DNA of 64,000 nucleotides from Undibacterium paludis (GTDB lineage Bacteria > Pseudomonadota > Gammaproteobacteria > Burkholderiales > Burkholderiaceae_D), in assembly GCF_022568815.1 (NCBI RefSeq), contig NZ_JAKZHX010000006.1, positions 186,001 through 250,000 of the forward strand, written 5' to 3'. The notes below the pieces were generated by a model. It did not search any database. It had not been told where the DNA came from and saw only the letters and a list, made by a program, of their open reading frames with translations. Shown here piece after piece: positions 8,244-16,568 of the stretch (position 1 is the first letter of the stretch; each line of letters opens with the position of its first letter). The translations under genes and the position numbers were made by a program.

Positions 8244-10241
8244 ATGACCAAGCGTGCAAAATTGTGGCTCAGCCTGACCTGCGTGTGCGTGCTGCTCCTG
8301 TTTTCGCCAGCCAGCATGGCTTTGGATAAAGTACGTTTGCAACTCAAATGGACTCATGCCTTCCAGTTTGCCGGTTATTACGCGGCAAAAGAGCTTGGTT
8401 ATTATCGGGAAGCAGGTCTTGATGTCGATATTGTGCAAGCAGGACCTGGGCTGGATGTACTGGAACAGATATCGACAGGTAAGGCGGAATACGGTACTGG
8501 CACCAGCAGCCTTATCCTGGCGCGCAAGGCTGGCAAGCCAGTCGTGGTTTTGGCCGTGATATTCCAGCATTCACCATTGATCCTGATCGCGAGGAAAGAA
8601 AAGGATGAATCAAACATCCATGATTTGCTGGGGAAACGCATTATGCTCGAGCCCCAGTCCCAGGAGTTGCTGGCTTACCTGAAGCGAGAACATCTACCGA
8701 TTGATCAACTACAACGGGTCGAACACAGTTTTAATATTGAGGAACTCATTAGCGGTAAGGTCGATGTGATTTCTGCTTATCTCACCAATGAACCTTTCCG
8801 GCTGGGACAAGAAGGATTTGCCTACAATATCTTTTCACCGCGATCAGCCGGAATCGATTTTTATGGCGATAATCTTTTTACCACTGAAAACGAGATCCGC
8901 CAGCATCCCGAACGCGTCAAGGCCTTTCGCGCCGCTAGTTTACGAGGCTGGGACTATGCGATGTCTCACCAGGAAGAAATCATCGACATGATACTGCAGC
9001 GCTATAAAAGTGGTGATGCGAGGCAGTACAACAAGGAATTTTTTCACTACGAAGCTGCACAAACCAGCTACCTGCTCAGCCGTGAGCTGATCGCCATCGG
9101 TTACATGAATCCTGATCGTTGGCGGCATATTGCCGATACGTATGCGGAGCTGGGCATGTTGCCAGCGAATTTCCCAGTCAAGGATTTTCTGTATGACGCC
9201 AATCCCGACGTGAACTTGCGCTGGGTTTATTTCTGGGGCATGCTGACTTTAGTACTTGCCGGCATTGTTGGTGGTGTTGCGTTGTACATCCTTAAAGTTA
9301 ATCACAGGCTGGCCAATAGCCTGGCTGAATTGAAAAAAAATGAACTGAGGCTCAATCTCCTGTCGTCCGCCATAGAGCATAGCCCGACTTCTGTCATCAT
9401 CACCGATGCCGCTAGTGTCATCGAATATGTGAATCCACATTTCACAATAGAAACAGGCTATGGTGCAGATGAAGTGATAGGCAAGAAGCCCAGCCTTTTA
9501 CAATCCGGACAAGTCAAAGCCGAGACATATCAAGCGATGTGGAAGCAACTGCAGCGTGGTGAAGTCTGGACTGGGGAGTTGATAAACCGTCGCAAGAATG
9601 GCGAAGTGTACTGGGAAGAAGCGCATATTGCCCCGGTCAGGGATGACGAGGGCAAGACGCGCCACTATGTCGCTGTCAAAATCGATGTGAGTGAACGCAA
9701 GCAAGTCAATGACAAGCTGGCGTATCTCGCCCATCACGACAGCCTTACCCATTTACCAAACCGCACCCTGTTCTTCGAGCGCCTGGCCCAGGGACTGGCT
9801 CTGGCAAAGAGAAACAAGACCCGTCTGGCGCTTATGTATATTGATCTTGACCGCTTTAAACCAGTCAATGACACCTATGGTCATGCAGTAGGCGACATCC
9901 TTTTACAACAAGCCGCAGAACGCATGACGCACAGCCTGCGGGATTCAGACACCGTAGGGCGCATAGGCGGTGACGAGTTTGTTGCCTTGGCACTGAATGT
10001 GGGGGATTTGCAAAGCGCCTGTTTGCTGGCGGAAAAAATATGCGCAGCTCTTCGTGAGGCATTTCATATCGAGGGCAATGAACACCTGGTCTCAGGCAGC
10101 ATAGGTGTAGCCATTTATCCAGATCACGCGACAACGGTCATTGAACTGGCAAAAAAAGCAGACATTGCTATGTATGCTGCAAAAGCAGGAGGGCGTGACC
10201 AGGTCAGGCTTTATCAACAGGACATGCAAGACCCCACCTGA
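8244..10241 (+). CDS. Diguanylate cyclase with periplasmic NMT1/THI5-like sensor and PAS domain
   Basis: A membrane signalling protein of 665 residues that should make cyclic di-GMP. ATG 8244 starts a signal peptide (LWLSLTCVCVLLLFSPASMA). Residues about 28-310 are an NMT1/THI5-like solute-binding domain, beginning VRLQLKWTHAFQFAGYYAA. A membrane helix lies at about 327-350 (YFWGMLTLVLAGIVGGVALY). A PAS domain follows at about 365-485, then a GGDEF domain at about 500-660. The active-site motif GGDEF is intact at 575-579, and an RxxD inhibitory site (RDSD, 566-569) sits five residues before it, so feedback by c-di-GMP is likely. No EAL domain is present. The sensed ligand is unknown; thiamine-precursor-like pyrimidines are only a family-based guess. 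Confidence 0.9.
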   Translation: MTKRAKLWLSLTCVCVLLLFSPASMALDKVRLQLKWTHAFQFAGYYAAKELGYYREAGLDVDIVQAGPGLDVLEQISTGKAEYGTGTSSLILARKAGKPVVVLAVIFQHSPLILIARKEKDESNIHDLLGKRIMLEPQSQELLAYLKREHLPIDQLQRVEHSFNIEELISGKVDVISAYLTNEPFRLGQEGFAYNIFSPRSAGIDFYGDNLFTTENEIRQHPERVKAFRAASLRGWDYAMSHQEEIIDMILQRYKSGDARQYNKEFFHYEAAQTSYLLSRELIAIGYMNPDRWRHIADTYAELGMLPANFPVKDFLYDANPDVNLRWVYFWGMLTLVLAGIVGGVALYILKVNHRLANSLAELKKNELRLNLLSSAIEHSPTSVIITDAASVIEYVNPHFTIETGYGADEVIGKKPSLLQSGQVKAETYQAMWKQLQRGEVWTGELINRRKNGEVYWEEAHIAPVRDDEGKTRHYVAVKIDVSERKQVNDKLAYLAHHDSLTHLPNRTLFFERLAQGLALAKRNKTRLALMYIDLDRFKPVNDTYGHAVGDILLQQAAERMTHSLRDSDTVGRIGGDEFVALALNVGDLQSACLLAEKICAALREAFHIEGNEHLVSGSIGVAIYPDHATTVIELAKKADIAMYAAKAGGRDQVRLYQQDMQDPT

Positions 10242-10404
10242 TGCCGCGGAACAGACATTACCAGACACGCAGGGATGGTTTCAATCATAAAAACCTGTCC
10301 GATCACCGAACCCGTAGCACCATTACTGGAAGCAACTGCATGCATCGATATGAAATAGGTTTTGTAAGGTAACCTGGCAAAGTCACATGCAAGCTTTTAT
10401 TTTG

Positions 10405-10427
10405 ATGCTATAATGGCATCATAGCAT
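10405..10427. promoter_or_regulatory. Overlapping dyads around a TATAAT -10 box
   Basis: TATAAT at 10409-10414 is a perfect -10 hexamer. It is enclosed by TGATGC-N7-GCATCA (10403-10421) and also by ATGCTAT-N9-ATAGCAT (10405-10427), both perfect inverted repeats. The site lies about 50 bp upstream of the start at 10470. A repressor operator over the -10 box is the natural reading; no regulator can be named. Confidence 0.55.
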
Positions 10428-10469
10428 TTTTCTAATATCATAGTACATTGTTTGAGAATGGAGATGCAC

Positions 10470-11000
10470 ATGTCTGAAGTTGACCGAAGCACCTGGAATT
10501 TTTTGGCGAATACCTACTGGTATGTCAGCTACCCGGATCTGCCCGCCCTGGAATTCTCAGCAAGTGATAATCTGCTGAGCTGGAAAGTCGATCAAACTGT
10601 CTGGCACATCTCTGGCTATAAAAACGGCTATTTCTGGGGAGTATCGTCCGCTGTGATTGTAGATGCCGATGAAGGCAGTGGTCGCCGGTCTGCATCTCCG
10701 CAGCAACGCAGCATGGTCGGCACAGTCACCGCCAACGGGCAGGTACAGATCAGCTTTATCCGTGGCAGTGGCCTGCGTGAATCGATCGTCACAGGCTTTG
10801 GTCATATGAGCAGGCTTGACCAGCAATGGGTATTTCAAATGCAAATGGCTACATCAGGTGGTGGTGAAGAAACCCTGCATTGGGCGAATATGATGGAAAC
10901 CAGACCAGGCGAGCCCAGCTGGGACAATTTACCAGGCGTGAACTGTTCCGTACAGTCCATGCTGGAAGGCGCGAGTTATCCGCAGTTTGACGAGGGGTAA
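10470..11000 (+). CDS. Hypothetical Trp-rich protein
   Basis: I do not recognise this protein. It is 176 residues, has no signal peptide or membrane segment, and is rich in Trp and in short beta-prone stretches (WYVSYPDLPALEFSASDN, VDQTVWHISGYKNGYFWG), which suggests a compact beta-sandwich or lipocalin-like fold, as inference only. In-frame ATGs exist at 10458, 10464 and 10470; I chose 10470 because GGAG lies six bases before it. The gene stands alone, downstream of the diguanylate cyclase and preceded by its own consensus -10 box inside a double dyad, so it is probably a separately regulated monocistronic gene. Confidence 0.72.
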   Translation: MSEVDRSTWNFLANTYWYVSYPDLPALEFSASDNLLSWKVDQTVWHISGYKNGYFWGVSSAVIVDADEGSGRRSASPQQRSMVGTVTANGQVQISFIRGSGLRESIVTGFGHMSRLDQQWVFQMQMATSGGGEETLHWANMMETRPGEPSWDNLPGVNCSVQSMLEGASYPQFDEG

Positions 11001-11119
11001 GCTGCCTCTTTTATATGTATCTGATATTGATGTCCGATGTAAAAAATAGCGTATTTGTCTTAGCGTCGAGTTCTATCCGAATACAGCTACTGCAATGACT
11101 GTCGCATTCAAAATGCCGG

Positions 11120-11917
11120 TTATTTTTGTTGCGGATTGACGGCAGACAATGAGCCATCTTGTCGCCCTTTCCTGACGGCTTTGTTGATCTGCTCTATGAT
11201 GCCATCGTCTTTGGACGCCAGTATTGCAAAGTGGATGTGATCTACAAAAAGATAATGATCGAGCACCTTGAATGATATGCCGGGTGGCATAGGCATTTCG
11301 GGTGCTATCTCTGGCATGGTCTTGTTGAGCATGGCTTCGACCTTGCGTGGATCGGGATCGTAGTGGCTGAACAGCATCACGTCGGTCCGTTTGCTGAGCA
11401 GTTTTTTGAGGCGAGATGACAGGGAGTAAACATCATCCTCCGTGAGCAGCAGTTCAGCCCTGGCCTTTTCAAATTCGTCGCCAAAGGTAGAACCACGTAT
11501 CATGCCGACGATTTTACCTTGCAGGTCTTTGACTCTGGAAAATGGAAAGGACCGGTCACTTCTGACGACCAGCCATACATGGGTAGCAAATACGGGCAAA
11601 GAAAAATGCAGTGTTTGTTCACGTTCCTTGGTTTTCGATAATCCAAATGCGAGACCCTCGCCCTCGTTCAGGCTTTGCAGTAAGCGTTTCCATGGATAAC
11701 GCCTGTATTCAAACTGGACATGTAATTCTCTTTCCACATAAGCGACTGCCTGCTGAAAGACAGGGTTATAAGGGATTTGCGGCGTATTGGTCGTATTTGA
11801 TTCGGCGATCAGCAAGACCAGCTTGCGCTGCTCTTCTGACCAGACCGATGATGATATGAACAAGGAAAGAATACTCAGAAGATACTGTCTCCGCCGGGAT
11901 ATTTGCTTTAATATCAT
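11120..11917 (-). CDS. Family-3-type periplasmic solute-binding protein
   Basis: A predicted periplasmic protein of 265 residues. The N-terminus (ILKQISRRRQYLLSILSLFISSSVWS) is a signal peptide. The rest resembles family 3 extracellular solute-binding proteins: FEYRRYPWKRLLQSLNEGEG, then VKDLQGKIVGMIRGSTFGDE and a C-terminal FAILASKDDG segment. ATG 11917 is preferred over a TTG 21 bases upstream because it has an AGGA ribosome site and gives a clean signal peptide. No permease or ATPase gene is adjacent, so it is an orphan binding protein, and a sensory or unassigned role is as likely as amino-acid uptake. Confidence 0.72.
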   Translation of the reverse strand: MILKQISRRRQYLLSILSLFISSSVWSEEQRKLVLLIAESNTTNTPQIPYNPVFQQAVAYVERELHVQFEYRRYPWKRLLQSLNEGEGLAFGLSKTKEREQTLHFSLPVFATHVWLVVRSDRSFPFSRVKDLQGKIVGMIRGSTFGDEFEKARAELLLTEDDVYSLSSRLKKLLSKRTDVMLFSHYDPDPRKVEAMLNKTMPEIAPEMPMPPGISFKVLDHYLFVDHIHFAILASKDDGIIEQINKAVRKGRQDGSLSAVNPQQK

Positions 11918-12020
11918 CGCAGTGATTTTTCCTGCCAATTAGCAATGAATATGGTTTATGTCAGGAAATTATTCTACTCCTTGTGTACTTAGGGGAAGTT
12001 CAAAATCTGGTAATTTAAGC

Positions 12021-13865
12021 TTATTTTTCAAATACATAGTTGCCAGGTGCTTTACCAAGCCCCTGATCAGCAACGCTTCTTGCCTTGATTTGGGTTGCGC
12101 TGGAATGCTTGGATAGCCAGGCTTGCCAGTGATTCCACCATGAACCGCTCTCTGTCTTTGACGCACTTAACCAGTCATTTGCCTGCTGAAAAGATTGACC
12201 TCGCTGGTCACTGGGTAAATGCTGGTAACTGCGATTGGCGTGACCAGGTTCGGAGACGATGCCAGCGTTATGGCCGCCGGAAGCCAGAACAAAGTCGATG
12301 GGCGCATCTGTCAGTACATGAATTTTATATACGGAACGCCAGGGTGAAACATGATCGCGTGCTGTACCGACTACGTACATGGGAGCATGGATATTGTTGA
12401 GGGCGACAGCATGGCCATAGACTTCATACCTGCCTTCGGCGAGGTCATTGTGCAGGAAGAGATGCTTGAGGTATTCGCTGTGCATGCGATATGGCATGCG
12501 TGTTGTGTCGGCATTCCACGACATCAGGTCATTCGGCGAGCTGCGCGTGCCAAGCAGATATTCCCGCATAATCTTTGACCAGATCAGGTCGCGCGAATTA
12601 AGTAACTGGAATGAGCCCGTCATCTGTTCGCCGGTCAGGTAACCTTGCTCCCACATTTGCGCATCCAGCATGGCTATTTGGCCTTCGTCGATGAAAAGGC
12701 CCAGTTCTCCCGGTTCCGTGAAATCTGTTTGCGCAGCGAGCAGGCTGATGCTGTGCAGTTTCGGCAAATGGGCGGCAAAGTCCTTTACATGGTCACTGGC
12801 CAGCGCAGCAGCCCCGATACTCAGCAATGTGCCGCCGAGGCAGTAACCGACAGCGTGCACAGGTTTGTGTTGTGTTTTGTTACCGACCTCCTCAAGCGCT
12901 GCAAACAGACCACTGGCCAGATAATCCTGCATGCCAATGTCACGGTCTTCCTTACCAGGGTTTTTCCATGAAATCATGAATACCGTATGACCCTGGCTGA
13001 CCAGGAAACGCACCATGGAATTATGCGGTGACAGATCGAGGATGTAGTATTTCATGATCCACGAAGGTACGATCAGGATCGGCTCTGCATACACCCTGGC
13101 AGTCTGCGGGGCATATTGTATGAGCTCTATCAGGTGGTTGCGAAACACCACCTTACCCTCAGTGACAGCAACATCACGTCCCGGTTGATATGCCAGTTGC
13201 TCAGTTTTATGTTCCCCGGCTTCGACGCCAGGCACTTGAAACTCCAGCCCATTATCCTGCATCCAGTGTGCCGCGCCTGTCATCAGGTTCTTGCCACCCG
13301 TGGCCTGGGTAGTGGCGATGACTTCGGGATTAAGCAAAGGAAAATTCGATGGGGACATCATGTCCAGCAACTGCCTGGCCATGAAGTTGACGACATTTTC
13401 ATGATGCGCAGTGACGCCGCGTACACCCTTGGTAGCGATCTGCCAGAACTCCTGTCTCTGGAGGAAGTATTGACTCATGGCGTTGAAAGGCCAGTTGGCC
13501 CAGCCTGCATCGGCAAAGCGGGTATCGCCTGCCGCATTTTTGGCAGTCTCTGCGGGTGTGCCGGTCAGCGCAGGCGCCAGAAATTGAGGCCAACTGGCGA
13601 TTTGCTTTTGCACCAGATTGCCTAGTTCCAGCTGTTTGCCTGGTGAGACGGCGAGATGCATGCCCCAGTCCATCCAGGCCAGCGCCACGCTGGCGGGTGA
13701 GATACCGCCCGTCATTTTGGCAATATTGTTTTGCAAGGCCATATCGAGAGGATGCACTTCAGCCTCATCGTCACCCAGATAGCAAAGTGGGCGGGCAGGC
13801 CCCGCATAGTCTTTCTTTTGACCAGTCTGTTGTGTGGTGTTGGCAGGGCTGTAATCAGTTTTCAT
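12021..13865 (-). CDS. phaC: Class I poly(3-hydroxyalkanoate) synthase
   Basis: Polymerises (R)-3-hydroxyacyl-CoA into storage polyester at the granule surface. The protein is 614 residues with the PhaC N-terminal region and an alpha/beta hydrolase core. The modified lipase box is GYCLGG with the nucleophile Cys342; the likely triad partners are Asp504 (TARDHVSPW) and His532 (GGHNAG). The spacing between these residues agrees with the Cupriavidus necator enzyme. It is transcribed away from the exporter/FabI/AckA operon, and a perfect FNR-type palindrome lies 53 bp upstream of its ATG. No phaA, phaB or phaR gene is in the window, so this may be a secondary synthase used under oxygen limitation. 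Confidence 0.93.
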   Translation of the reverse strand: MKTDYSPANTTQQTGQKKDYAGPARPLCYLGDDEAEVHPLDMALQNNIAKMTGGISPASVALAWMDWGMHLAVSPGKQLELGNLVQKQIASWPQFLAPALTGTPAETAKNAAGDTRFADAGWANWPFNAMSQYFLQRQEFWQIATKGVRGVTAHHENVVNFMARQLLDMMSPSNFPLLNPEVIATTQATGGKNLMTGAAHWMQDNGLEFQVPGVEAGEHKTEQLAYQPGRDVAVTEGKVVFRNHLIELIQYAPQTARVYAEPILIVPSWIMKYYILDLSPHNSMVRFLVSQGHTVFMISWKNPGKEDRDIGMQDYLASGLFAALEEVGNKTQHKPVHAVGYCLGGTLLSIGAAALASDHVKDFAAHLPKLHSISLLAAQTDFTEPGELGLFIDEGQIAMLDAQMWEQGYLTGEQMTGSFQLLNSRDLIWSKIMREYLLGTRSSPNDLMSWNADTTRMPYRMHSEYLKHLFLHNDLAEGRYEVYGHAVALNNIHAPMYVVGTARDHVSPWRSVYKIHVLTDAPIDFVLASGGHNAGIVSEPGHANRSYQHLPSDQRGQSFQQANDWLSASKTESGSWWNHWQAWLSKHSSATQIKARSVADQGLGKAPGNYVFEK

Positions 13866-13917
13866 TAGCGCATCCTCGTTGATGTAGGCCTATTCTGGCA
13901 AACATGTCAGTCTATTG

Positions 13918-13935
13918 AATTGATTCGAATCAATT
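13918..13935. promoter_or_regulatory. FNR/ANR-type operator in the phaC/exporter divergent promoter
   Basis: AATTGATTCGAATCAATT is an uninterrupted 18-bp palindrome. Its core TTGAT-TCGA-ATCAA (13920-13933) matches the FNR/ANR consensus TTGAT-N4-ATCAA in every defined position. The centre (13926.5) lies 41.5 bp before a transcription start predicted at 13968, the usual class II activator position. Because the site is symmetric it can also serve phaC on the other strand, where CAGAAT (13892-13897) is in the matching -10 position. Confidence 0.85.
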
Positions 13936-13961
13936 GCATTGTGCAAATGCAGCAATACACT
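13934..13961 (+). promoter_or_regulatory. Promoter of the exporter-fabI-pta-ackA operon
   Basis: A -35-like TTGCAT (13934-13939) and a -10-like TACACT (13956-13961) are separated by 16 bp, giving a start near 13968. The -35 element abuts the FNR box, as in FNR-activated class II promoters. The same stretch holds a small second dyad GCATT-N5-AATGC (13936-13950). Confidence 0.5.
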
Positions 13962-13986
13962 AAGGATACTCTTTTTTGGTGAATAC

Positions 13987-15405
13987 ATGATGACCCTGTT
14001 CAGACCACTTCCTCTCTGTAGAAATGCAGAAAATGCTCCCATGCATCGGCAGATGAATTCCTGTGCAGACATACCGGGAGCAGTAAAAAAACGAACGAAA
14101 ATCAAGGCTTTCACACAAAGTTTGATTTGCATCAATGTTTTGTTGCTTGGCGCGCCAGCACTTGCCGCAGAGAGCCTTGAACAAGTCTGGAGCATCGCTT
14201 TACAGCGTAATCACATGCTTGCTGCTTCGCAGCAAAAAGAGCAGTCGGCGCAACATCAACTGGCTTCGGCACAAGCCAATTACCTGCCAAGGCTGAGCCT
14301 GGAGAGTGGCTATATGCGTACCGAAAGCGAACCGGCAGCCAAAGTGAATATACCGGCGCTGCCCATGCTGAAAGGTACTACGCTGCCGTTTGCGCAAGAG
14401 TCGTCTTATTTCGGCGGTCTCAGTGTTTCTGCACCTTTATATACCAGCGGCAAGATATCATCCGGCGTCGAGGCAGCCCAGGCGCAATCCGAAGCGACGT
14501 TGGCCCGCACCCAGCTTACCCGCAGCGATCTCAAACTGGCGATTGCGCAAAGCTATATTGCCGTATTGCGGGCCGAGCATGCGGTGAATGTCAGTAACAG
14601 CCATATCGCTGCAGTCAGCAAGCATGTGGATGATGTACAGGCACTCTTTGACAAAGGCTATGCTGCCAGACACGATTTGCTGGCTACCCAGGTGGCGATG
14701 GCAAATGCGCGTCAACTGGGGCTGCAGGCAAACAATGCGCTGGAGCTGGCGCGTGCGGCATTGAATCGCTGGCTGGGGCGTGAATATGAACGCGCGGTCG
14801 AGATACAAGACATCGCCGGTTTTAACAAAGAGGCAGTCATGGCGGATTTGCCTGCTCTTTTGCAGTCCGCGAACAATGACCGCAAGGAGCTACAAGAGTT
14901 ATCCAGCCAAAGCCTGGCCTATAAAAAACAGGCCCATAGCGTTGCCGCCGGACATATGCCGCAGATAGGCGTCACTGCCGGTTATAGCAAGCTGGAAAAC
15001 CGTTACCTTGCCGAAGACAAGGGCTGGTATGTAGGCGTGGTGATGAAATGGGATTTGTTTGATGGTGGACTGATCCGTCATCAGGCATCACAGCTTTCTG
15101 CCAATGCACAGGCGATCAATGAGATGGAGGCAGACACCCGTGAGCGCATTTCCTTGCAGGTGCGGCAATCCTGGCTCACGCAGCAAGAGACCAGGGCGCG
15201 CATGCAACTGGTGGAAAAGGCGGTAGAACAGGCTGAAGAAACACTGTCGCTGGCACGCGAGCGCTACCGCTCAGGGCTGGCACCAAATAGTGATGTGCTT
15301 GATGCCGAGACGCGCCGCTTGCAGGCACTCTCCAATCGCGATAACGCGCTCTATGACCATGAATTCGCCCGCCTGCAATTGCTGCATGCTGCCGGCAAAT
15401 TGTAA
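13987..15405 (+). CDS. TolC-family outer-membrane efflux protein
   Basis: An outer-membrane channel component of 472 residues. The start at ATG 13987 is preceded by GGTGA and leads to an unusually long N-terminal region of about 58 residues before a signal-peptide core (SLICINVLLLGAPALAAE). An ATG further in may be the true start. The mature part has the two-fold TolC repeat of long alpha-helical hairpins (SLEQVWSIALQRNHMLAASQ near the start; ARERYRSGLAPNSDVLDAET near the end). It is the first gene of an operon with an HlyD-type adaptor and ABC-2 exporter genes, so it should complete a tripartite pump. The substrate is unknown. Confidence 0.87.
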   Translation: MMTLFRPLPLCRNAENAPMHRQMNSCADIPGAVKKRTKIKAFTQSLICINVLLLGAPALAAESLEQVWSIALQRNHMLAASQQKEQSAQHQLASAQANYLPRLSLESGYMRTESEPAAKVNIPALPMLKGTTLPFAQESSYFGGLSVSAPLYTSGKISSGVEAAQAQSEATLARTQLTRSDLKLAIAQSYIAVLRAEHAVNVSNSHIAAVSKHVDDVQALFDKGYAARHDLLATQVAMANARQLGLQANNALELARAALNRWLGREYERAVEIQDIAGFNKEAVMADLPALLQSANNDRKELQELSSQSLAYKKQAHSVAAGHMPQIGVTAGYSKLENRYLAEDKGWYVGVVMKWDLFDGGLIRHQASQLSANAQAINEMEADTRERISLQVRQSWLTQQETRARMQLVEKAVEQAEETLSLARERYRSGLAPNSDVLDAETRRLQALSNRDNALYDHEFARLQLLHAAGKL

Positions 15406-15443
15406 ATGACACATTTCATGTTACCTATCAGCATTCAGGAAAA

Positions 15444-16559
15444 ATGATGGAAAATAAATCCAAATTAATGGGCCCGGCCCTGCTCGGTGTTGCTGCCGTG
15501 CTTATCGCTGGCGGTTATTTTTACTATCTGGCTCAGTCACGCAAGATGCCAGAAGGCCTGATCGTCGCCAATGGCCGTATAGAGGGTGACCGTGTCGTCG
15601 CCGCTGCAAAATACCCTGGCCGCATCAGCAAGGTGTTTGCCAGAGAGGGGGACAGTGTCAAAGCTGGTACCGTCATTGCACAACTTGAAGATGAAAGTAT
15701 CCAGGCCAAGGTCGAGCAGGCCCGCCAGGCTTCCAATGCAACTGAAGCACAAGTCCGTGCGGCGCAAGGTGCCCTCGATGTGGCGCAAAAAGAAGTACCT
15801 TTGGGTATCAACCTCGCAGATGCAACAGTCAGCCAGGCTCAGTCTGTCTATTCCAAGGCCATGGCAGTCGAACAGCAGGCCAGGCTTGATGCGCAACGTC
15901 ACAAGGACTTGTTTGACCGTGGCGTTATCGAGAAGCACAGATACGAACAGGCTGACCTTGCCTGGCAGGTGGCACAGTCAGATGTCAAGGCGGCGCAAGA
16001 GGCGGTGAATCGTGCGAGGCAAGGGCTCGCACAGGCGCAACTGGGGAATGACAAGGTCAAGGCAAGGCAGCAGGACATTGCAGCTTTAAAAGCCCAGCAT
16101 GACAGGGCAGATGCTGCCGTGACAGAAGCCAGTTCCGTGCTCGCTGATCTGCTCATCAAGTCGCCAGGTTCTGGCGTGGTGCTGACACGTCTGCGTGAAC
16201 CAGGCGAAGTTGTCATGCCTGGAGGATCGATCCTGGAGATGGTCGATCTTGATCATTTGTATCTGAAGGTCTATGTCGCCGAATCAAGGATAGGACAGTT
16301 ACGCCTGGGTTTGCCCGCACGCATTTATGTAGATTCGCAGGGTGAGCAATTTTATGAGGCCAGGGTCAGCTATATCGCCACCAGGGCTGAGTTTACACCC
16401 AAGGAAGTACAGACCACCGATGAACGGGTAAAACTGGTGTATGCAGTCAAGCTCAGCCTGGACAAGAATCCTGAACACCGCCTGACACCAGGCATACCGG
16501 CAGATGCCGTCATACGCTGGAAAGAAGATCAGGCCTGGCAAAAGCCACGCTGGAAATAA
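15444..16559 (+). CDS. HlyD/YhiI-like membrane fusion protein
   Basis: Periplasmic adaptor that links the inner-membrane ABC exporter to the TolC channel. The protein has 371 residues with a single N-terminal membrane anchor (ALLGVAAVLIAGGYFYYLAQ), a biotinyl-lipoyl-like region (GRISKVFAREGDSVKAGTVIAQLED), a long coiled-coil hairpin at about 85-215, and a beta-barrel closing domain. It resembles the YhiI/YbhG group that works with fused double-ATPase ABC proteins. The start is ATG 15444, preceded by AGGAAAA; a second ATG follows directly. It lies 38 bp after the channel gene and 9 bp before the ATPase gene. Confidence 0.88.
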   Translation: MMENKSKLMGPALLGVAAVLIAGGYFYYLAQSRKMPEGLIVANGRIEGDRVVAAAKYPGRISKVFAREGDSVKAGTVIAQLEDESIQAKVEQARQASNATEAQVRAAQGALDVAQKEVPLGINLADATVSQAQSVYSKAMAVEQQARLDAQRHKDLFDRGVIEKHRYEQADLAWQVAQSDVKAAQEAVNRARQGLAQAQLGNDKVKARQQDIAALKAQHDRADAAVTEASSVLADLLIKSPGSGVVLTRLREPGEVVMPGGSILEMVDLDHLYLKVYVAESRIGQLRLGLPARIYVDSQGEQFYEARVSYIATRAEFTPKEVQTTDERVKLVYAVKLSLDKNPEHRLTPGIPADAVIRWKEDQAWQKPRWK

Positions 16560-16568
16560 GTGCCCGCG

